This document shows, piece by piece, positions 16,370 to 25,023 of a stretch of 64,000 nucleotides of DNA (within the stretch, counting starts at the first letter, position 1; every line of letters starts with the position of its first letter). Origin of the DNA: Comamonas sp009360615 (GTDB taxonomy: Bacteria; Pseudomonadota; Gammaproteobacteria; Burkholderiales; Burkholderiaceae_C); the NCBI RefSeq assembly GCF_035784015.1, contig NZ_JALKOW010000002.1. The stretch is one strand, 5' to 3'. A program made the position numbers and the translations under genes. The notes under the pieces were generated by a model. It made no database searches, had not been told where the DNA came from, and saw nothing but the letters and a program-made list of their open reading frames with translations.

Positions 16370-17131
16370 ATGGCAAACCCTGGCACTTCAGCGCCGCCAG
16401 ACCTGTTTGAAGCAGAGACTCAGGCGCTGTTGACTGCACGGGCGGCGCATGCCGTCTGCGCCTGCCTTGCACCGTCCCAATGCAGACAGGCCTTGGGTGA
16501 ACTGCTGCGTGCATACGAACGACTGCTGCGGGAAACGCGTCGGCTGGTGCGCCGCAGCGACCGCGCGGAGCTGGAGATGAATCAGCTGAATTCCCGGCTG
16601 CAGGATCTGGCGGCGGAGCTTGAGCATCGTGCGACCCACGACACACTGACGGGGGTGCTGAACAGAGCGGCCGTCATCGAGCTGGTGAACCGCCACTTCG
16701 GGCATGACGATCTTTCGCTGATCGTGCTGGATATCGATCACTTCAAGAGAATCAACGACAGTTTTGGCCATCCCATGGGGGACCGGGTCATCCTCGGCGT
16801 TGTTGCCTGTCTTCAGGCTGTGGTGCCGGCGTCAGCGCACATCGGCCGGGTCGGCGGTGAAGAGTTCACGGTTGTGTTGCCACGCCAGAGCGCAGACGTG
16901 TGCGAGAAACTGGCAGAGGATCTCAGGCGCGCGATTGAAAGCTGCGATTTCGAGCTTCCCGATGGAAGCGGTGTCACTGCCAGCTTTGGCGTGAGCTGGG
17001 CGCCACCGGGTGGCGATTTCGACAGCGCGTATGGCCTGGCGGACGAAGCGCTCTATGTTGCAAAGCGAGGTGGACGCAACCAGGTCTGTCTCTCGCCGTG
17101 TTTCTTGCGGTCTCTCGAACATGAGACCTGA
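16370..17131 (+). CDS. SiaD-like diguanylate cyclase (GGEEF)
   Basis: 253 residues. N-terminal ~90 residues are helical with a coiled-coil-like stalk (RAYERLLRETRRLVRRSDRAELEMNQLNSRLQDLAAELEH), then a GGDEF domain with HDTLTGVLNRAA, DIDHFKRINDSFGHPMGD and active-site GGEEF. No RxxD inhibitory site is present five residues before GGEEF, so product inhibition through the I-site looks absent. By family it makes c-di-GMP when SiaC binds the stalk. It directly follows siaC and overlaps the next gene by 11 bp. Confidence 0.87.
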   Translation: MANPGTSAPPDLFEAETQALLTARAAHAVCACLAPSQCRQALGELLRAYERLLRETRRLVRRSDRAELEMNQLNSRLQDLAAELEHRATHDTLTGVLNRAAVIELVNRHFGHDDLSLIVLDIDHFKRINDSFGHPMGDRVILGVVACLQAVVPASAHIGRVGGEEFTVVLPRQSADVCEKLAEDLRRAIESCDFELPDGSGVTASFGVSWAPPGGDFDSAYGLADEALYVAKRGGRNQVCLSPCFLRSLEHET

Positions 17132-19517
17132 GCGCGTTCCAGGGAACGATCACGCACGCCGGGCCCGCGCCGGGGCAACGCTGGGCGTGTTTCCGGCCTC
17201 CGGGCCCCGCTGGCGCATCCTCGTCGTGAGCGCAGATCCCGAGGTCCACAGGGCTAGCCATGTCTCACTGGATGCGCCAATGCTGTTTGAGCGCCCGCTG
17301 CTGTTCCTGCATGCGTTCAGTGGCGACGAGGCAAGACAGCTGCTCCTGCAAGAAAGCGACCTGGCCGTGGTCATACTCGATCTTGCGATGGAGCGGGCGG
17401 GATCAAGGCTCGATCTGGTGCATTTCACGCGCCACACGGCAGGCTTGCGCAACAGCCGCATCATTCTTCTTTCCGGCCGACAGGGACAGGAGCCCGCGCT
17501 TGATGCACTGATTGAACATGACATCAGTGACTGCAGAACCCGAGAGGAGTTGAGCAGGGAGCGTCTGCACGTGAGCGTCGCCACGGCGGTTCGTGCCTAC
17601 AAACAGCTCTGCGTGTCGGATACAAGCCGGGTGGGTCTGGAGCGTGTTCTGCGATCCAGTGCATCCTTGCTGGAGCTCAAGGACCACCACGAATTTGCCT
17701 CCGGCGTGCTGACGCAGCTGGCGGCTTTGCTGAAAGTGGAGAAGGTCGGTGTGGTGTGTGCCCAGGAGGCGGCCAATCCAGACGGTTGCTATTTCGTGCA
17801 GGCGGCCACGGGCCGGTTCTCCGAGCTGATCGGACGTTCTCTGGAGCGGTTGCCGCAGACTGCTGAACTGGGCCTGCTGCGGAAGGCGGCTGAAAGCCGC
17901 TCCAGCGTCTACGGCGCGAAGAGCGGGCTGGCGCTGCATATCGGCCATGAAGATGGGCAGAAGTTCGTGGCGTTTATCGATGTGCCCAGGCATCATGCGG
18001 TTCTGCATCCGCCCCTGCTGGATGTCTTCTGCGCCAACCTGAGCACCTTGCTGCACGACCGCGGGCTGCTGGGGCGCCTGAACGAGAGTGCCCAGCATGA
18101 TCCTCTGGTGAATCTTCCCAATCGCGCCCATTTCGTCGGGGCCGTCGATGAGTGCGCAAGACAGGGTCTGCACGACCGCATCCTGGCGCTGATCGACATT
18201 GACGATTTCAGTGCCACGAACGACCTGATGGGGCATTTGTTCGGGGACCGCCTTCTGGAGCGTGTCGCCCGCTGTCTTGAAGATGCGCTGCCGGGCAATG
18301 TGCTGTTGGCTCGTCTGGGGGCTGACACTTTCGGGGTGCTGGGTGCCACTGGGCAGGTGCAGCCAAGGCGTCTGCTGGAGTGCGTGCGCGGGCCACTGCG
18401 TATCGATGGAGTCCCTTACAAGGTCTCGCTCACCTGCGGCTACGTGCTGTTGCCCCAGGTGTTTCGGACCGGGGCGGATCTGGTCAAGGATGCCACGATT
18501 GCACTCAGGCGCGCAAAGCGGGACCGTCGCGGCCACGAGTTGCAGTACTCCGATCAGATGGGAGCGGAGGCGCGATCCAGGGCATTGCTGCTGTCCGAGC
18601 TGAGGGTGGCGATCGAGAACCGGGAACTGTTTCTGGTCTATCAGCCCCAGCTTGATCTGGCGACGCGTAGCGTCGTCGGAATCGAGGCGCTTCTTCGATG
18701 GCGCACGAAGGACGGTCGATTCGTGCCTCCCGACCAGTTCATTCCCGTTGCCGAGCACTCTGGCCTCATTGTTGCCCTTGGCCGGTGGGTGCTCATGGCT
18801 GCATGTGCGACCATGCGTGAATTGATGGATGCGGGGGACGCACCTCGGCGGATGGCCGTCAATGTCTCGACGGTACAGCTTCAGGATCCAGGATTCCTGG
18901 AGATCGTCTGCACTGCTCTCGCCAGCAACGGATTGCGAGGAGAGCACCTCGAACTGGAGATCACCGAATCCGTGGCGGCGCTTCCCACGGAGCTTCTGAT
19001 CTCCGCGCTGTCGGCGTTGAGGGCGGAGGGCGTCTCGATCGCCATCGATGATTTCGGCACCGGATACTCTTCGCTGAGCTACCTGGAACAGCTTCCTCTG
19101 GACCGGATCAAGATTGATCGATCCTTTGTCTGCCAGCTGGGCGAGGCGGATGGCGCGCGGATCGCCGAAATGGTCGTCCAGCTGGGGCGCAAGCTCGGGC
19201 TGGGCGTGCTCGCCGAAGGCATCGAGGATGCGGATGTGTGTCGCGCATTGCTCGCGATGGATTGTCGAGAAGGGCAGGGTTATCACATCGCAAGACCCAT
19301 GGACAAGAAGGTCCTTCTGGCATGGCTTCGGGCGCATTGCCGCAACCCGGACGCAGAAAGTCGTCAGCCGCCGGCGTTGCCATCGGTTCATGTCTCGTTT
19401 GATTCACGGGGAGGGGCCGTGTTCGGGGCAGAAGAACCTGCATCGCCCATCCTCCCTGCCGCAAGCAGTTCCTCACGACATGCCGCGCCGGGAAGGGGGC
19501 GGCATACCTGCGCGTGA
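17121..19517 (+). CDS. REC-DUF3369-GGDEF(degenerate)-EAL c-di-GMP phosphodiesterase
   Basis: 798 residues from the ATG at 17121. Domains: receiver-like (about 30-155, phospho-acceptor candidate Asp87 in ILDL), DUF3369 (about 165-310), GGDEF-like (about 325-475) with the active site changed to GADTF (400-404), so probably no cyclase activity, and EAL (about 490-735). The EAL domain keeps EALLRW (522-527), NVS (Asn581), ELEITES, DDFGTGYSSL (Asp643, Asp644), KIDRSF (Lys664), AEGIED (Glu699) and the final QGYHIARPM, so hydrolysis of c-di-GMP is expected. It overlaps the SiaD-like gene, putting synthesis and breakdown in one transcript. The C-terminal ~60 residues are low-complexity. Confidence 0.87.
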   Translation: MRPERVPGNDHARRARAGATLGVFPASGPRWRILVVSADPEVHRASHVSLDAPMLFERPLLFLHAFSGDEARQLLLQESDLAVVILDLAMERAGSRLDLVHFTRHTAGLRNSRIILLSGRQGQEPALDALIEHDISDCRTREELSRERLHVSVATAVRAYKQLCVSDTSRVGLERVLRSSASLLELKDHHEFASGVLTQLAALLKVEKVGVVCAQEAANPDGCYFVQAATGRFSELIGRSLERLPQTAELGLLRKAAESRSSVYGAKSGLALHIGHEDGQKFVAFIDVPRHHAVLHPPLLDVFCANLSTLLHDRGLLGRLNESAQHDPLVNLPNRAHFVGAVDECARQGLHDRILALIDIDDFSATNDLMGHLFGDRLLERVARCLEDALPGNVLLARLGADTFGVLGATGQVQPRRLLECVRGPLRIDGVPYKVSLTCGYVLLPQVFRTGADLVKDATIALRRAKRDRRGHELQYSDQMGAEARSRALLLSELRVAIENRELFLVYQPQLDLATRSVVGIEALLRWRTKDGRFVPPDQFIPVAEHSGLIVALGRWVLMAACATMRELMDAGDAPRRMAVNVSTVQLQDPGFLEIVCTALASNGLRGEHLELEITESVAALPTELLISALSALRAEGVSIAIDDFGTGYSSLSYLEQLPLDRIKIDRSFVCQLGEADGARIAEMVVQLGRKLGLGVLAEGIEDADVCRALLAMDCREGQGYHIARPMDKKVLLAWLRAHCRNPDAESRQPPALPSVHVSFDSRGGAVFGAEEPASPILPAASSSSRHAAPGRGRHTCA

Positions 19518-19975
19518 GCCGGCGTTTGCCTCCTGCGTGCATGTTCACGGAGCCCGATGGCGCACACGCATTCCGCGCCATGCTTTTTGTGCCCGTCGGG
19601 GTGCTTGTCGCCGGCACGACGGGTGTTGACGCCGTGCCGCGAAGAGGCCGATGTGAGGTTCGCGTCTCCACCGGGCGGGTTTTTCTTCGGCAGGCAAATT
19701 TTCCGGGCATTCTGGATCGGCACCTGGTTGCTGGTGCTCCAGGTCTCAAGGCTTCCCCGGCAGGCACGGCCAAGCAGGACCACCGGCGCTGTCTCGTCAA
19801 AACGAGGCAATCAGCAAAATTCGCAGCGACCGAGTGAGCATTTACGCCCCCATCTGTCCTGGGGATGCACGCTGGCCGGCGAACCACCGGCTCTGGGGCC
19901 ATTCCGGGCGCCTGCCCCCATGATCCCGCCCGCAACGCACGGCAGTCCGTACGCGCCAGGCAGCGAAGCCCGGGA
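19518..19975. other. Gene-free interval after Sia-type operon
   Basis: About 460 bp between the phosphodiesterase gene and the convergent DUF3149 gene. Frames on both strands are open but show no family resemblance. I see no convincing stem-loop with T-tract. Confidence 0.4.
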
Positions 19976-20119
19976 CTATTCCAGCGGGGTGCTGGCGACG
20001 TTCTTCATCTTGCCCAGGAAGAGGCGGGTGAAGAATGCGGCCATGACAATGATCAGCACAATCACGGCCAGACTCATCAGTCCGTAGTCAGTGGAAAAGA
20101 GATCGATCATCAGCTTCAT
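19976..20119 (-). CDS. Small membrane protein, DUF3149
   Basis: 47 residues. MKLMIDLFSTDYGLMSLAVIVLI followed by IVMAAFFTRLFLGKMKN is a single transmembrane helix with the N-terminal FSTDYGLMSL motif of DUF3149. Ribosome site gggagga sits just before the ATG at 20119, which decides against the longer frame starting at 20164. Inner-membrane location is likely; function is unknown in the family. Confidence 0.8.
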   Translation of the reverse strand: MKLMIDLFSTDYGLMSLAVIVLIIVMAAFFTRLFLGKMKNVASTPLE

Positions 20120-20330
20120 GGTTCCTCCCTGTTGAGTCGCCGCAGTACTGCGGGCATGTCTCACTATGGCTGCGCAGGCCGCCAGCGGGCTTGTGCTGCA
20201 TCAAGCTTTGGCCGGCCTCTCTTTGAGGCAAGGCAAGCAGATGCGAGCGGCTGATGACCGGTGCGCGCAGGGCCCTGGGCGGGCAGGGCCGAGATGCTGC
20301 CCGCGCTAGGGGCAGGCGCGCGAAGCTGTG

Positions 20331-21758
20331 CTATTTGCGCAGAAACGGCAATGTGACCTCTGAGGGTATGGGGCAGACGTAGGGCTTGCCTTCGCGGCGC
20401 TGCAGCAGCTCCTTCTTGGCGCGATCCAGAAGCTCGGGTTGGGCCAACAGCTCCATGGCGGTCGCCGTCAGAATTTTTGCGGCATGCACCATGCCGGTGT
20501 GCGCCAGGCCGGACTGGCCTTGCGACACCATCTGCCAGGAGTGCAGAGGCGTTCCAAAGGCGTAGCAGGCCACCCAGGCCTGAACCGTGGGCGTGACCCA
20601 GCTCACGTCGGCAACGTCGGTGGAGCCGAACATGATGTCGCTGGCTTCGGGATCGTAGGGCATCAGGCCTTCAAAAATGGTCGGCACCTTGCCGCGCAGC
20701 ACGCTGGCGAGCGGACGGCTGACGGCATCGATGTCGTTTCTGTCCAGCGTGGCCTGGAACTGGCCGGCAACGGCATGCGCGCGTGCATCGGCCTGCAACC
20801 GGCCCAGTGCCTGCATCTGCGCATACATCACGCGGTTCAACGTGCTGTTCTGCAGCAGGTTGGAACAGGCCTTGTCGAAGACGATTTCGAGCTTGCAGTC
20901 CGTCATCAGGGCGGCACCGCGAGCCACGTTCTGCACGCGTGCGTAGAGATCGGCCGCTTCGTGGTTGCGAGCGGCTCGCACCAGGTAAAGCACTTCGGCG
21001 CGTGCCTGCACCACGTTGGGAGACAGACCGCCGCTATCGGTGACGGCGTAGTGCACGCGGGCGTCGGAGGGCATGTGCTCGCGCAGATAGTTCACCCCCA
21101 CGTTCATCAGCTCTACGGCGTCCAAGGCACTGCGGCCCAGGTGGGGCGAGTGTGCGGCGTGAGAGGCCTTGCCGTGGAAGACAAACCTGGCCTGGATGTT
21201 GGCCAGCGTGCTCTGGCTGAACAGACCGGTGTAGCTGGCCGGGTGCCATGTCAGTGCGGCGTCCACGTCGTCAAACACGCCAGCGCGTGCCATGAAGGTC
21301 TTGCCGGAGCCTCCTTCCTCGGCCGGGCAGCCGTAATAGCGCACGCGCCCGCTCAGGCCGGAGCGTCTCAGATGGTGTTGCAACGCGATGGCGGCAAAGT
21401 GCGCCGAAGTGCCCAGCAGATGATGGCCGCAGCCGTGTCCGGCCAGACCGGGGCTATCGGTGGACGGGGTGCACACCAGGGCGCCGCTTTGCTGGTTCAG
21501 CCCCGACAGGGCGTCGTACTCGCCCAGCAGGGCGATGACAGGGCCAGCATCGCCCCATTCGGCCATGAAGGCGGTGGGGATGCCTGCCACATCACGCGTG
21601 ATGCGAAAGCCATTCTGCTCCAGAGCGTCGATGTGCAGTCGGGCCGAAGCATTCTCGGCGTAGCGAAGCTCGGCCAGCGACCAGATCCGGTCGGCGAGCG
21701 CCGTCATGCGTGGTGTCTCGCGTTGAAAGAAATCCTCCAGGGCGCTCATCGCTAGCAT
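20331..21758 (-). CDS. M20 family amidohydrolase (AbgB-like)
   Basis: 475 residues, close to the p-aminobenzoyl-glutamate hydrolase subunit AbgB. Metal-site motifs: AGHGCGHHLLG, PAEEGGSGK with the catalytic Glu pair, TWHPA, and a later GSTDVADVSW. Dimerisation-domain motif GKASHAAHSPHLGRSALDAVELMNVG is typical. Likely hydrolyses an amide-linked acyl or aryl amino acid in the cytoplasm. Start at 21758 has aagga seven bases upstream; ATG at 21749 is an alternative. It lies 87 bp after the Bug gene, probably as one operon, so the Bug protein may bring in its substrate. Confidence 0.85.
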   Translation of the reverse strand: MLAMSALEDFFQRETPRMTALADRIWSLAELRYAENASARLHIDALEQNGFRITRDVAGIPTAFMAEWGDAGPVIALLGEYDALSGLNQQSGALVCTPSTDSPGLAGHGCGHHLLGTSAHFAAIALQHHLRRSGLSGRVRYYGCPAEEGGSGKTFMARAGVFDDVDAALTWHPASYTGLFSQSTLANIQARFVFHGKASHAAHSPHLGRSALDAVELMNVGVNYLREHMPSDARVHYAVTDSGGLSPNVVQARAEVLYLVRAARNHEAADLYARVQNVARGAALMTDCKLEIVFDKACSNLLQNSTLNRVMYAQMQALGRLQADARAHAVAGQFQATLDRNDIDAVSRPLASVLRGKVPTIFEGLMPYDPEASDIMFGSTDVADVSWVTPTVQAWVACYAFGTPLHSWQMVSQGQSGLAHTGMVHAAKILTATAMELLAQPELLDRAKKELLQRREGKPYVCPIPSEVTLPFLRK

Positions 21759-21845
21759 GGAAAGGGTCCTTGAACTGGGGTGAAGAAGACGGGGCGTGAC
21801 AGGCAGCCAAGCACGCAAGGCGTGCGCCGGCCGCTGGGCGGGCCT

Positions 21846-22871
21846 TTATTCGGGCCTGACGCCGGCCTTGTCGAGCAGGGCCTTGTTGCGCCTGAGTTCG
21901 GCGGCAATCTGGGCCGGGAACTGGGAGGGTGCGGTCTCGCTGGCCGTGGCGCCCAGATTCTTCAGATGCGTTTGCACCTCGGGCAGGTGCACGGCCTTGA
22001 CGGCCGCGTCCTGCAGCTGTTTCACGATGGGCGCCGGTGTGTTGGCGGGGACGACCAGCCCGAACCAGCTGATGCCGAGTTCGTTGAGTTCGTCGTAGCC
22101 CAGTTCCTTGAAGGTCGGCACGTTGGGCAGATCGGGCGAGCGGCCATGCGAAGCGACGACCACCGGAAGCAGCTTGCCGCCCTTGATCTGGGGCATGGCC
22201 GAAGGCAACTGGTCGGTCATGATCTGGACCATGCCGGCCAGGGCATCGTTGAGGGCAGGTCCGTTGCCCCGATAAGGCACGATCTGGATCTGGGTCTTCA
22301 TGGTCTCGTTGAACGATGCAACCATCAGATGACCCAGTGTTCCAAGACCCGGCACCCCGGCGCTGTAGGTGCCAGGCTGGGCCTTGATCTTGGCGAGAAA
22401 GTCCTTGAAGTTGCTCACGCCCATCTTGGGGTGAGCCATGTAGACCGACGGCATGGTCACGAGATTGGCCACCGGCAGAAGCTTGCCTTCGATCTTCCTG
22501 GCGCGTTGGTAGAGCAGGGGGTTGATGGTGGCCGTGCTCACGGTTGCCATCCCGATGCTGTAACCATCCGGCGCAGCCTGGGCGATGGCTTCGCTGCCGA
22601 TCAGCCCCCCGGCTCCGCCCTTGTTGTCCACAATCACAGGCTGTCCCAGCGTGCTGCGCAGGCCTTCGGCTATCACCCTGGCCACGATGTCGGTGGAGCC
22701 TCCGGCCGCAAAGGGCACGATGAGCCTGACGGGCTTGCTGGGATAGGCGTCCGCGGCCAACGCCTGCGAAGCAGCCAGGGCCCACAGGGCGCCGGCAATG
22801 GCCAGTGAGAGCCGGCCGAAACGGCCCGTAAAGGCATGGGGGCAGCAGCGGGGGCGTGAAGAGATGGACAT
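21846..22871 (-). CDS. Bug family (TctC-like) periplasmic solute-binding protein
   Basis: 341 residues with a signal sequence ending AASQALAA (about residue 40), then DAYPSKPVRLIVPFAAGGSTDIVAR, IVDNKGGAGGLIGSEAIAQAAPDGYSI and VPYRGNGPALNDALAG, the Bug signatures. The ATG at 22871 is preceded by caggag. It is first in a two-gene unit with the M20 hydrolase. The bound ligand is unknown; an N-substituted amino acid would fit the partner enzyme (inference). Confidence 0.88.
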   Translation of the reverse strand: MSISSRPRCCPHAFTGRFGRLSLAIAGALWALAASQALAADAYPSKPVRLIVPFAAGGSTDIVARVIAEGLRSTLGQPVIVDNKGGAGGLIGSEAIAQAAPDGYSIGMATVSTATINPLLYQRARKIEGKLLPVANLVTMPSVYMAHPKMGVSNFKDFLAKIKAQPGTYSAGVPGLGTLGHLMVASFNETMKTQIQIVPYRGNGPALNDALAGMVQIMTDQLPSAMPQIKGGKLLPVVVASHGRSPDLPNVPTFKELGYDELNELGISWFGLVVPANTPAPIVKQLQDAAVKAVHLPEVQTHLKNLGATASETAPSQFPAQIAAELRRNKALLDKAGVRPE

Positions 22872-23455
22872 GGAAGGCTCCTGAAGGATATCGGCCGAGC
22901 CGTGCCTGCACCCTCGGTGCTGTTCACGAATTTCTGCCGTCATGGAGATGAAATATAGAAATTTCGGAAGCCGGGCAGTCGATGCTATTTGCGGGTAGCT
23001 ATAAGCTATACCGATACCTGGCAGGTGCTCTTCCCTGGAGGGATGTATGCTGATCAGTACAAACCCTTGGTTTCTGTCTGGACCTGCCCACCGCAATCAG
23101 CTGCGGCGGAAGGGATGCTGCTCGGCTTCGCGGCGCAGGCCTTTGCAGGCTGCACTCTGTCCGTGCCGGGTGACCTCGGACGTGCGGGTCTGTCGGGTTC
23201 CGGCCATCGATCCCGGCATGCTGGGGAGTTGTCATAATCGGCGGCTGTCCGGATCGGGCTGCCATGCCGGCCCGTGACGTGAGCGGTGGGCACCGGGCGA
23301 GGCGATCAGGGGCTCCGGACCCCTGGCCGCAGGGGCCGTTGAACGGCACAGGGGCTGTATTGTGTGCACAATGGTGCCCGGCTCGGACCCGCGCCTCGTG
23401 CATCCCGTTGCTGCTTTATATTGATTCGCGTCACAGACCATCCAGAGAAGACCGC
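22872..23455. other. Divergent intergenic region, Bug gene / amino acid ABC importer
   Basis: About 585 bp between divergent genes. AT-richer stretches at 22925-23020 (including gctataagctata) and at 23405-23435 (tttatattgatt) are the probable promoter areas of the two units. Frames in between show no family resemblance. Confidence 0.4.
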
Positions 23456-24358
23456 ATGTCGATCAAATCCATTCTGAAATCCACCGTGGTGGCCATGACG
23501 ATCGCGACCAGCGGGTCGCTTTTCGCGCAGGGCACGCCCATCAATGCAGCGGCGTATGACGCGCTGGTGGCGCAGGGCCCTGTCGCAGACGCCGCGACCA
23601 TTGCATCGAGTACCTGGGCCAGCAAGATCAAGCAGGCGGGCATGCTGCGTCTGGGCAGCACGCAAACCTCGAACCTTTTCTCTCTGCTCAACGAGAAAGA
23701 CGGCAAGATCCGTGGCTTCGACCTCGGTCTGGCCCAGCTCATCACGCGCTATATCCTGGGCGATGCGGCCAAGTACCAGTTCACACAGGTGACCTCGTCC
23801 ACGCGCGAGCAGGTGCTTATCAACAACCAGGTGGACATGGTTCTCGCCACCTACTCCATCACCCCTGCGCGTGCCGAGAAGATCTCGTTTGCCGGCCCGT
23901 ACTACACATCGCAGTCCGGGGTGCTCGTCAAGTCGAACAACAAGTCGGTTCAGTCGTACAACGACCTCGGGGGCAAGAAGGTCGCCACGCAAGCGGGTTC
24001 CACGGGGCCGGCGATATTGGCGCAGTACGCTCCGAAGGCGGTCGTGCAGGAGTTCCAGACGCACCAGGAAGCCCTCGATGCATTGCGTCAGGGACGCGTG
24101 GATGCTTACGTGACCGATTACACACTGCTGCTCAATGCCCTGAGCCTCGGCACCAGCAACGCGCGCCTGGCGGGCACGCCCTTCGGTGCGCAGGACCCCT
24201 ATGGCGTGGGACTGCCCAAGGGCTCTGACGGCGTGGCATTCATCAATGCTTTCCTGAAGAAGCTGGAGGCGGACGGTACCTGGGCCAAGCTCTGGACCAT
24301 CTCCATAGGCCAGCGCACCGGCAGCACCACTGTTCCTGCGCCGCCCGCCCTTCCTTGA
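23456..24358 (+). CDS. Polar amino acid ABC transporter, periplasmic binding protein
   Basis: 300 residues, SBP_bac_3 family. Signal peptide about residues 1-25 (ending LFAQ). Then KIKQAGMLRLGSTQTSNLFSLLNEKDGKIRGFDLGLAQLI, VDMVLATYSITPARAEKISFAGPYY, and DLGGKKVATQAGST, typical of glutamate/aspartate-type binding proteins. C-terminal tail is Thr/Pro-rich. Its TGA overlaps the next gene, so it heads the binding protein-permease-permease operon. Substrate is inferred only at the level of polar amino acids. Confidence 0.88.
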   Translation: MSIKSILKSTVVAMTIATSGSLFAQGTPINAAAYDALVAQGPVADAATIASSTWASKIKQAGMLRLGSTQTSNLFSLLNEKDGKIRGFDLGLAQLITRYILGDAAKYQFTQVTSSTREQVLINNQVDMVLATYSITPARAEKISFAGPYYTSQSGVLVKSNNKSVQSYNDLGGKKVATQAGSTGPAILAQYAPKAVVQEFQTHQEALDALRQGRVDAYVTDYTLLLNALSLGTSNARLAGTPFGAQDPYGVGLPKGSDGVAFINAFLKKLEADGTWAKLWTISIGQRTGSTTVPAPPALP

Positions 24359-24360
24359 CG

Positions 24361-25023
24361 ATGGGTGAGGTTTCCAGGCTGCTTGCCGACCATGGGCCTG
24401 CCTTCTGGCAGGCCCTGTTGCTGACGTGGAAGCTCACGCTGATGTCCTTTGTGCCCGGGGTCCTGCTGGGTACGGCCATCGCGGTGCTTCGGCTCATGCC
24501 GCTGCCGCCGCTGCGCGTGGCGCTGACTGTCTACGTCGAGATCTTCCGCAACATTCCCAGCGTGGCACTGCTGATCTTCATCGTTTTCGCGTTGCCCGAT
24601 CTCGACCTCGTGATTGACTATGAGCCCAGCGTGATCCTGACGCTGACGCTGGTCTGCTCCGCATTCACGGCGGATTACCTGCGCTCGGGTATCAACACCA
24701 TTCCCGGCGCGCAGATCGAAGCCGCACTCAGCCTGGGCATGAGGCCGATGCAGGTGGTTGCTGCCGTCGTACTGCCGCAGGCGCTGCGTTCGGTGGTGCA
24801 GCCGATGACTTCGTTGCTGATCGCATTGATGCTATCGACCTCGCTGGCGTCGCAGTTGCCGTTTCCGGGTCGAGAGCTGACGGCACTCGTCTCCAAGATG
24901 GCCAACGACTCGGCGCTCGGCATCGCCGCATTCGCCGTCGCTGCCACGATGTATGTCGCGACAGGCCTGCTCATCGCCTGGGCAGGCGCGGTCCTGGAAA
25001 AGAAAGTGCGGATACTGCGATGA
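24361..25023 (+). CDS. Polar amino acid ABC transporter permease (HisM/GltJ type)
   Basis: About 220 residues with five hydrophobic segments. The HEAT/EAA-like loop GAQIEAALSLGMRPMQVVAAVVLPQALRSVVQP is the ATPase-contact motif of amino acid permeases. An in-frame TTG at 24355 is an alternative start; ATG at 24361 is preferred. It forms the channel with the next permease. Confidence 0.88.
   Translation: MGEVSRLLADHGPAFWQALLLTWKLTLMSFVPGVLLGTAIAVLRLMPLPPLRVALTVYVEIFRNIPSVALLIFIVFALPDLDLVIDYEPSVILTLTLVCSAFTADYLRSGINTIPGAQIEAALSLGMRPMQVVAAVVLPQALRSVVQPMTSLLIALMLSTSLASQLPFPGRELTALVSKMANDSALGIAAFAVAATMYVATGLLIAWAGAVLEKKVRILR

Noticed and set aside
17403..19391. 662-residue minus-strand ORF
   Set aside because: It is antisense to the GGDEF-EAL gene, whose motifs are unmistakable; long open antisense frames are common in GC-rich DNA.
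20439..21755. 438-residue plus-strand ORF
   Set aside because: Shadow of the M20 amidohydrolase gene, which carries full catalytic motifs.
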